Shown: positions 58,781 through 64,000 of the stretch, one piece after another | Position numbering within the stretch: position 1 is the first letter of the stretch | Layout: the number at the start of each line of letters is the position of its first letter | NCBI GenBank assembly: GCA_024233455.1 | Contig: JACKPP010000001.1 | Location: 1 to 64,000 of the forward strand | Length of the DNA stretch: 64,000 nucleotides | Direction: 5' to 3' | Source: Chlamydiales bacterium | GTDB taxonomy: Bacteria; Chlamydiota; Chlamydiia; Chlamydiales; JACKPQ01 | Notes under the pieces: generated by a model | Seen by the model: the letters and a program-made list of their open reading frames with translations, nothing else | The model's database searches: none | Told to the model about the DNA's origin: nothing | Program-made: the position numbers and the translations under genes

Positions 58781-60036
58781 AAACACTACTCCAACGTATT
58801 TTTATCGAAAATTGGCCGCGCAAAGCCATTGCTCTTTCCTTAGCTATTTTTTTGTGGTTTGCTCTTGCCCAATCTCTTACTGCAACCAAAGTCGTTGAAG
58901 GTGTCAGCGTTCGGGTCATCAATATTCCCAAAGGTCTCACCGTTGAGGGAATGCAAAATAATGGCACGCTCACCAAAAAAATCACCCTGTCATTAACAGG
59001 TAATAAAAGCATTTTGGATAAAATTAATTCCCATGATTTTGAAGTAGTCATTAATGCTGAAGGTCAATCTGGAGAATGGGTAGCCACAGTAAAGAAAAAC
59101 AACCTATCTGCCCTTAACCCAGAAATCAATATCTCACAAGGAGTTAGCCGGGTTAAGACAAAGAATTTTATTGTTAAACTCACTCAGCTCGTCTCTGAAC
59201 AGATTCCGATCATCGTGGCCAAACCCATAGGAGAAGCTCCTAAGGGATATGTCTATTTAGATACTTGGCCCTATAGATTGTATACCACCATCGAAGGACC
59301 AAAAGACACTGTTGCAAAACTAAAGAAACAAGGGCTAAAACTTACCTTTAACCTCAACGACATCTCCAAGGCCGACTTAAACACTTTGGAAGTATCTTCG
59401 AAAGTGGGGCAGGGTGATGTGGTATCCTATTTTGTGCCCAATCACTGGAAAGAAATATTAATTCCAGAACTTTCTGACACGCCTATTCAGATCAATGATC
59501 CGATTAGCAAATACTTACGCATTGACTTTGTGCGCGTCAATTTGCTTCCTATCACAACACCCACTCCGGTCGATTTATTTTTCTTACCTAAAACTGCCTC
59601 ATCGCTCAACCCGCTTAAAACAAAGCTGGGAACAAATGAGACGGTCAAGCTTCAAAATGGCATCAAGGTATTTGATAAACCCCTATTTACCAAGGGGGTT
59701 AGTAAATTATTCTTAGATACTGTCCAAGATTATCTTGAAATTGTTGTCATTACCACACCTGTCCAAGAGGGGCAGTCAATGCAATGGACCACTCAATTTA
59801 TCGACGCGCGCAATTTGGAAAATCATTATGTCGATATCTTGATGTCGGATGTATCCAACCAAGAGCTTTCCGACCTACATCCACAAGTGCGAGAGGAATA
59901 CTTGCGTAACCGTTTCCGCAGTTATATGAACCGCTTTGCACTGTTTGATGAAGAGGGCAAACCATTAAAGCTATTTATCACCAAAAAGAACAACCAAATC
60001 ATTATTACCGAAGAAAATGAAAATAGCACTCCTTAA
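58777..60036 (+). CDS. ybbR: YbbR/CdaR-domain protein, partner of CdaA
   Basis: About 419 residues. One N-terminal membrane span (A-I-A-L-S-L-A-I-F-L-W-F-A-L-A) anchors a large extracytoplasmic part with YbbR repeats (e.g. V-S-V-R-V-I-N-I-P-K-G and P-K-G-Y-V-Y-L). YbbR proteins bind CdaA and tune c-di-AMP synthesis. ATG 58777 overlaps cdaA (ATGA). The C-terminus overlaps the glycosyltransferase gene by 20 bases. Confidence 0.85.
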   Translation: MKTLLQRIFIENWPRKAIALSLAIFLWFALAQSLTATKVVEGVSVRVINIPKGLTVEGMQNNGTLTKKITLSLTGNKSILDKINSHDFEVVINAEGQSGEWVATVKKNNLSALNPEINISQGVSRVKTKNFIVKLTQLVSEQIPIIVAKPIGEAPKGYVYLDTWPYRLYTTIEGPKDTVAKLKKQGLKLTFNLNDISKADLNTLEVSSKVGQGDVVSYFVPNHWKEILIPELSDTPIQINDPISKYLRIDFVRVNLLPITTPTPVDLFFLPKTASSLNPLKTKLGTNETVKLQNGIKVFDKPLFTKGVSKLFLDTVQDYLEIVVITTPVQEGQSMQWTTQFIDARNLENHYVDILMSDVSNQELSDLHPQVREEYLRNRFRSYMNRFALFDEEGKPLKLFITKKNNQIIITEENENSTP

Positions 60037-61015
60037 ACGCCATCTATATGGAATTGGAGGGCTCGAAAAGCAAACGCGTTGTATTGCTAAAGCTTTCACC
60101 GATCACGGATGCTCTGTCACTCTTATTTCCAATGATACACCACAAAACTACGATCACAGACCTTTGACCTCTTTTGATCGAAGCAGCCTACAAGCTTTTG
60201 ATATTACCCTAGGAATCGATCGCCTTCCCTATCAAAGTCACATCAGAGCAGGTAACGGAGTACACGCAGCATACCTACAAACCAAAGGCTGGATATCTAA
60301 ACTCTTGCCCAAGCACCGCCAAGAGCTAGCTCTGGAAAGAGCTGCACTCCTAGAGCCTTCTTTGCGGCACATTATCACCAATTCAGAAATGGTCAGGCGT
60401 GAGTATATAGAACACTACGGAGTCGATGAAAATAAAGTGACCGCGCTCCATAATGGCGTTGAATGGAAAGCTTTAGAAAAACCCTACTTAGAGCGTCTAG
60501 AAAAGTCTGCAGGTCCTTACCATTTTTTATTTGTCGGCAACGATTTAAAACGCAAAGGGCTGATGCCTTTATTACATGCCTTATCGAACTTAACTCAGCA
60601 CGATTGGAAGCTCACTGTAGTGGGAAGCGACAAGCGCTTAAACGCTTTTCAAACACTTGCTAAAGCCCTTGGTATCTATCCTCACATCCACTTTGCCGGT
60701 AAACAGCCCGATGTCTACCCCTATTACGCCGCAGCTGACTGTCTTGTGCTTCCCAGCTTTTACGATCCCTTTGCCAATGTGACCATTGAGGCTCTAGCTG
60801 CTGGCCTGCATGTCATTACCAGTCCCACCAATGGGGGCTCAGAAGTACTGACTGCGGCTACCGGTCAAATAGTCAGTGAGCCAAAAGCTCTATGCCAAGC
60901 TCTAGAAAATGCCATAAGCCTGCCAAAAAAACCAGCCGTGTGCAGAGCCTCGGTTCAACATTTAGATTTTGATACCCAACTCAAAACTTTTGTAAACTTA
61001 TGCTTATCAACTTAA
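60017..61015 (+). CDS. GT4-family glycosyltransferase (WaaG-like)
   Basis: A 332-residue GT-B enzyme. G-I-G-G-L-E-K-Q-T at the N-terminus binds the sugar donor side. F-V-G-N-D-L-K-R-K-G-L and L-P-S-F-Y-D-P-F-A-N-V-T-I-E-A-L-A-A-G carry the E-x7-E-type donor motif. It resembles LPS core glucosyltransferase I, and its neighbour lpxL also acts on lipid A, so a lipooligosaccharide core role is likely. Both ends overlap neighbouring genes. Confidence 0.82.
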   Translation: MKIALLKRHLYGIGGLEKQTRCIAKAFTDHGCSVTLISNDTPQNYDHRPLTSFDRSSLQAFDITLGIDRLPYQSHIRAGNGVHAAYLQTKGWISKLLPKHRQELALERAALLEPSLRHIITNSEMVRREYIEHYGVDENKVTALHNGVEWKALEKPYLERLEKSAGPYHFLFVGNDLKRKGLMPLLHALSNLTQHDWKLTVVGSDKRLNAFQTLAKALGIYPHIHFAGKQPDVYPYYAAADCLVLPSFYDPFANVTIEALAAGLHVITSPTNGGSEVLTAATGQIVSEPKALCQALENAISLPKKPAVCRASVQHLDFDTQLKTFVNLCLST

Positions 61016-62217
61016 TCACCTTTCCAATGCGTTTTGTCTCCTATCGCGCCATACACGCTTTGGGGCATTTTTTAGGTCCTATTTTGTACTACCTTATTCC
61101 TAAATTTCGCAAACGCGCCCTCTCAAATATTGCCTTGGCCCTTAAATTACCCAATACCGAAATCAGGCAGCTTGCCAAAGCCTCCTTTGCCAATCTGGCC
61201 ATTACCTGTTTGGAATACCTAAAACTGGCCCGCGAGACTGATATGTCAAATTTGGTGACTTGCATCAATCCCGAAACCGCCCAAAAAATCATCGATTCAG
61301 GTAAAGGGATCATTTTTTTCTGCGCGCACCAAGCCAACTGGGAAATCTTATTCATGGAAGCTGGCAACCGCATGCCCGGTATCGCCATTGGCCGTCCAAT
61401 CAAAAATGCTAGGCTTTATAAATGGCTAATATCGATACGTGAGCGTTTTGGAGGCCGTATTGTAGAGCCCAAAAATGCCATTAAAGAAAGCCTGAGAGCT
61501 CTACGCGCTGGAAAATTTGTCGGCATTGTCGGTGACCAGGGCATGCCGGAGAGCTCTTATGCCTTCCCATTCTTTGGCGTGCGCGCTTGGACAACGCCCA
61601 CGCCGGCGATCTTAGCTCACCGCACGGGCTGCCCTATCATTGTCGCCACCTGCGTGCGCCTTCCTGTGGGTCGCTATGAAATCCATTACTCCGACCCTAT
61701 TTGGCCCGAGGCAGACCAGCCTCTTGATCAAGAAATTAAAAGAATGATGACCCAAGCCCTGGGTCTACTTGAAGAAAGCATTGCCCAAAATCCCGACCAG
61801 TGGCTCTGGCAGCATAACCGTTGGAAGCAAGAAACGCCAAGCAACGTCTACTACCGCTTTCGAAAAGATCCCATCTTAATTATCATCGACAATGAAGACC
61901 AATTACGTCACCTACAAACTTTTCGGGAAATCTATCCCCGAGTTTTACTGACACTACTTGCACCCAAACATCTCATCTCCAAAATCCACCTAAGCGATAC
62001 CGAAATCATCCCCTACCGCAATCCTAAAGAAACCCTTCTTGCTGACTACCGCTTTAAGCTTGTTTACGACCTTACAAACTCATCTTCCATCTCTAAACAC
62101 TACGGACGCCTAAGCGCTTTTGAAGTGCTAAACATTCCTATTCTGCAAAAGCTGGCAAACCAGCCAACCCACGACCTTTCTGAGCTTTTAAAGAAGGCGG
62201 TATGCCGTGCCCCATGA
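61000..62217 (+). CDS. lpxL: Lipid A acyltransferase (LpxL/HtrB family)
   Basis: A 405-residue membrane-associated enzyme. F-F-C-A-H-Q-A-N-W-E carries the catalytic H-x4-E. G-D-Q-G-M-P-E and W-L-W-Q-H-N-R-W-K are later family motifs. It adds a secondary acyl chain to lipid A. From about residue 285 it has an extra 120-residue C-terminal region, beginning D-P-I-L-I-I-I-D-N-E, not found in E. coli LpxL (306 residues); I recall chlamydial HtrB also being longer. It overlaps both neighbours. Confidence 0.88.
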   Translation: MLINLITFPMRFVSYRAIHALGHFLGPILYYLIPKFRKRALSNIALALKLPNTEIRQLAKASFANLAITCLEYLKLARETDMSNLVTCINPETAQKIIDSGKGIIFFCAHQANWEILFMEAGNRMPGIAIGRPIKNARLYKWLISIRERFGGRIVEPKNAIKESLRALRAGKFVGIVGDQGMPESSYAFPFFGVRAWTTPTPAILAHRTGCPIIVATCVRLPVGRYEIHYSDPIWPEADQPLDQEIKRMMTQALGLLEESIAQNPDQWLWQHNRWKQETPSNVYYRFRKDPILIIIDNEDQLRHLQTFREIYPRVLLTLLAPKHLISKIHLSDTEIIPYRNPKETLLADYRFKLVYDLTNSSSISKHYGRLSAFEVLNIPILQKLANQPTHDLSELLKKAVCRAP

Positions 62218-62866
62218 TCGTTATTACCACCCTGGCCCGCTAACTCAAAACGTCTCCCTCACAGGTGATGAGCACCACCACCTGTTTAAAGTTATGCGCG
62301 GTAGCATAGGCACTGAAATCGAGCTCATTGATGGTGCTGGCACTCTGGCTGTGGCCAAAGTCACCGCGATCGACCGCCAAGCTGCGCAGCTAGAAATTAT
62401 CCAGGTAGACCATCATCTTCCCACACCTCAGCGCACCCTATCCATGGGCCTTATTAAGCAAGCCAAGCTTGAACTGGTCTGCGAAAAATGTACGGAGCTA
62501 GGCATCACCGATTTTCATTTTTTCCCAGCAGATCATTCTGAGCGGGACTCTATCTCTGACAATCACTTAACCCGTCTACATACAATTCTAATTTCGGCCA
62601 CTAAACAGTGTGGCAGACTCTACTTCCCCACCATCCACCTCCATTCAAAAATCCATATCCCCGAATCCTCAGCTTATGCTACTCTTGAGGATAAACCCAG
62701 CCATCTAAAGGATATGCATATGAAAAGCGTCATGATTGGACCTGAAAAAGGCTGGTCAAAAAAAGAAGAAGCTCTACTAAAGCTCCACGCAACTCCAGTA
62801 ACACTACATACCAACATCTTGCGCGCCGAAACAGCTGCCATCGTCGCTGCTGCTTGGCTGCTATGA
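62207..62866 (+). CDS. rsmE: 16S rRNA m3U1498 methyltransferase RsmE
   Basis: A 219-residue SPOUT methyltransferase. The N-terminal PUA-like part has L-T-G-D-E-H-H-H-L-F-K-V-M-R. The C-terminal knot has I-G-P-E-K-G-W-S-K-K-E-E and L-R-A-E-T-A-A-I, as in RsmE. Length is somewhat under the usual 240. It overlaps lpxL by 11 bases, and its TGA overlaps the ATG of the next gene. Confidence 0.92.
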   Translation: MPHDRYYHPGPLTQNVSLTGDEHHHLFKVMRGSIGTEIELIDGAGTLAVAKVTAIDRQAAQLEIIQVDHHLPTPQRTLSMGLIKQAKLELVCEKCTELGITDFHFFPADHSERDSISDNHLTRLHTILISATKQCGRLYFPTIHLHSKIHIPESSAYATLEDKPSHLKDMHMKSVMIGPEKGWSKKEEALLKLHATPVTLHTNILRAETAAIVAAAWLL

Positions 62867-63159
62867 GCATGATTCCGAGCCTTGTAGGGCGTACAGACTC
62901 AGATGACGGGTCCTTGGTAAAGAGAGACTCCTCAAGTGGTAGTTGGAGAACCCCCAGACGCTCCATAGGACCAAACGACCAGCATTTAACCACTGATGAC
63001 CCACAACTGCTGGGTCTCTCACCCGAGCTATTCAGCGTTTTTTCAAAAGAAAGAAAATTCGATTCCACTAATGATTCTAAAATGACTGCTCTTGATGCTG
63101 AGCTGCCACCAACATCAGAGCTAAAAAAAACCCAAAAAATTTGCTGCATCTTGCAATGA
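62863..63159 (+). CDS. Small protein ending in a CaaX-like box
   Basis: About 98 residues, hydrophilic, Ser/Asp-rich, with no recognised family. The C-terminus is K-K-T-Q-K-I-C-C-I-L-Q: a basic patch followed by Cys-Ile-Leu-Gln, which fits the CaaX motif for host farnesylation or geranylgeranylation, and an adjacent Cys that could be S-acylated. I chose ATG 62863, which overlaps the rsmE stop; ATG 62869 and TTG 62854 are alternatives. No clear ribosome binding site is visible, so translation may depend on coupling to rsmE. Confidence 0.5.
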   Translation: MSMIPSLVGRTDSDDGSLVKRDSSSGSWRTPRRSIGPNDQHLTTDDPQLLGLSPELFSVFSKERKFDSTNDSKMTALDAELPPTSELKKTQKICCILQ

Positions 63160-63297
63160 TTTTTTGTTGCATCCGAAGCTGGCGATCACTGCCAGATGGC
63201 AAGGTGCAAGTAAGGACCAGAAGTCTGTTGCTAAGCTAACGCAGCCAAAATTAAATTTATTTTCTACAAATGGCATTAATTGAGTTTGAGGTCCAAT

Positions 63298-63327
63298 TTG
63301 AGTCTATCTAATTAAATTTAATATACT
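63298..63327 (+). promoter_or_regulatory. Candidate promoter for the gene at 63452
   Basis: TTGAGT, 18 bases, then TATACT, in an AT-rich 290-base gap (63160-63451) that holds no other gene I can support. The -10 box lies about 125 bases before the start. Confidence 0.38.
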
Positions 63328-63451
63328 ATTTATTAAGGACTTGGAAAATTAGCTTTGTCTTCTAATTTCTGATAAACAAATTTAAATATTGATTTTATTT
63401 ATCGTTTAATATAACATATTTATTAATATATTTCTTTAAAAGGTGTAAAAT

Positions 63452-64000
63452 ATGGCTAATGCAGTAAATCCTAATCCAGTAAATCTAGGTGTTATAAGTG
63501 ATAATAGCTCTTCTTCAGCGGCTCCAGCAGCGAAAAGAAGACGGATCATCACTAGCGAAAAAAACACTCAAAACCTACCTGAAATGATAGCAAGGCAAAA
63601 AGCTAAAATCAAGTCGTTAAAAGAAAGAGTAACAGCACAAGGAGAGCGCATTGCATCCCTCGAAGGTAAAATTGAAGTTTTGCTTGCCGGGAGCGGGCTA
63701 AGGCCAAATCCAACTAGCAATGCTCCACAAGCCCCATTTCCAAGAAGCGCTGCGCCTCGAACTAGACCGGGAATGACTTCAGAGCAGCCTAACTCACAGG
63801 CAAGTAGCAGTGGAGCTGGAAGTTCTTCTTCAGTGCCTAATCAAGCTCAAAATCAACCTATCACTAGTCACGCCCCAGTAGCACAACAGCCAAATTCTCA
63901 AACAAGTACCAGTGAAAAAGACACAGCAATTGAAATTTTTCTTGCCGGGAGCGGGCTAAGGCCAAATCCAACTAGCAATGCCCTACAAGCCCCATTTCCA
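63452..64000 (+). CDS. Start of an unrecognised gene with an NLS-like motif (runs off the window)
   Basis: 183 codons to the window edge. The first 20 residues are Asn/Ser-rich. P-A-A-K-R-R-R-I at about residues 25-32 resembles a monopartite nuclear localisation signal. A short basic coiled-coil stretch (about 45-78) follows, then a Ser/Gln/Pro-rich region in which L-A-G-S-G-L-R-P-N-P-T-S-N-A occurs twice. AAAGGTG lies 7 bases before ATG 63452. Composition and motif suggest a host-nucleus-directed effector; the 3' part is needed to judge. Confidence 0.6.
   Translation, partial: MANAVNPNPVNLGVISDNSSSSAAPAAKRRRIITSEKNTQNLPEMIARQKAKIKSLKERVTAQGERIASLEGKIEVLLAGSGLRPNPTSNAPQAPFPRSAAPRTRPGMTSEQPNSQASSSGAGSSSSVPNQAQNQPITSHAPVAQQPNSQTSTSEKDTAIEIFLAGSGLRPNPTSNALQAPFP
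63683..64000 (+). repeat. Direct repeat inside the last gene, 60 bp, period 258 bp
   Basis: 63683-63742 and 63941-64000 are nearly identical (a few differences near GCTCCAC versus GCCCTAC). Both are in the same reading frame. The second copy reaches the window edge, so the array may continue. Confidence 0.85.

Noticed and set aside
63160..63451. Replication origin in the AT-rich gap
   Set aside because: No DnaA-box cluster or origin-linked genes; AT richness alone is not evidence.
1..64000. tRNA, rRNA or tmRNA genes
   Set aside because: I looked for clover-leaf and rRNA landmarks in the gaps by eye and found none.

Overview
The window looks like the chromosome of an amoeba- or arthropod-associated member of the Chlamydiae, outside the classical Chlamydia genus. 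The support is gene content and order. It holds rpmG-lolC-lolD, folD-apbE, two small basic proteins followed by ybeY-corC, maf-HEAT-lptD, def-secG-tpiA-xseA-xseB-dxs-nadK, cydAB, and cdaA-ybbR next to an lpxL gene. All of these are familiar chlamydial neighbourhoods. Added to them are eukaryote-like proteins (U-box, ankyrin, leucine-rich repeat, a NO VEIN-like protein, a CaaX C-terminus), as in the large-genome Chlamydiae of protist hosts. I cannot name the species from the sequence.

Layout. Bases 1-21,900 form an accessory block. It contains an IS5-type element with an in-frame stop, three unrecognised genes including two tandem paralogues, an internally deleted gmd, a 1.38-kb-codon NO VEIN-like ATPase/nuclease gene, an IS110 scrap, a well-preserved IS5/IS427-type element with a frameshift site, two large U-box/ankyrin paralogues (plus two broken copies of their C-terminal module), and a protease/ankyrin/LRR fusion. 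Bases 21,900-34,000 are mostly housekeeping: ribosomal protein L33, a lipoprotein exporter, a predicted inverse autotransporter, UDP-glucose dehydrogenase, isoprenoid and folate enzymes, ApbE and RNase R. A 164-bp MITE with a 6-bp target duplication follows RNase R.

Bases 34,100-36,200 (minus strand) hold a TPP riboswitch, a THI5/NMT1-like protein and a protein resembling mitochondrial carriers, then a HigBA-type toxin-antitoxin pair. I consider the riboswitch-THI5-carrier cluster the most interesting unit: the gene order predicts a thiamine-related uptake function for a carrier family normally found in mitochondria.

Bases 36,300-64,000 return to core genes: DUF502 proteins, holC, ybeY, corC, DUF3604, maf, lptD, def, secG, tpiA, xseAB, dxs, nadK, cytochrome bd, diadenylate cyclase with its YbbR partner, a GT4 glycosyltransferase, lpxL and rsmE. 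Small unknowns and remnants are interspersed. The right end carries two candidate host-directed proteins: a 99-residue protein ending in a CaaX box and the start of a gene with an NLS-like basic motif.

No rRNA, tRNA or CRISPR array was seen. All calls come from reading the sequence; no database or structure search was run.
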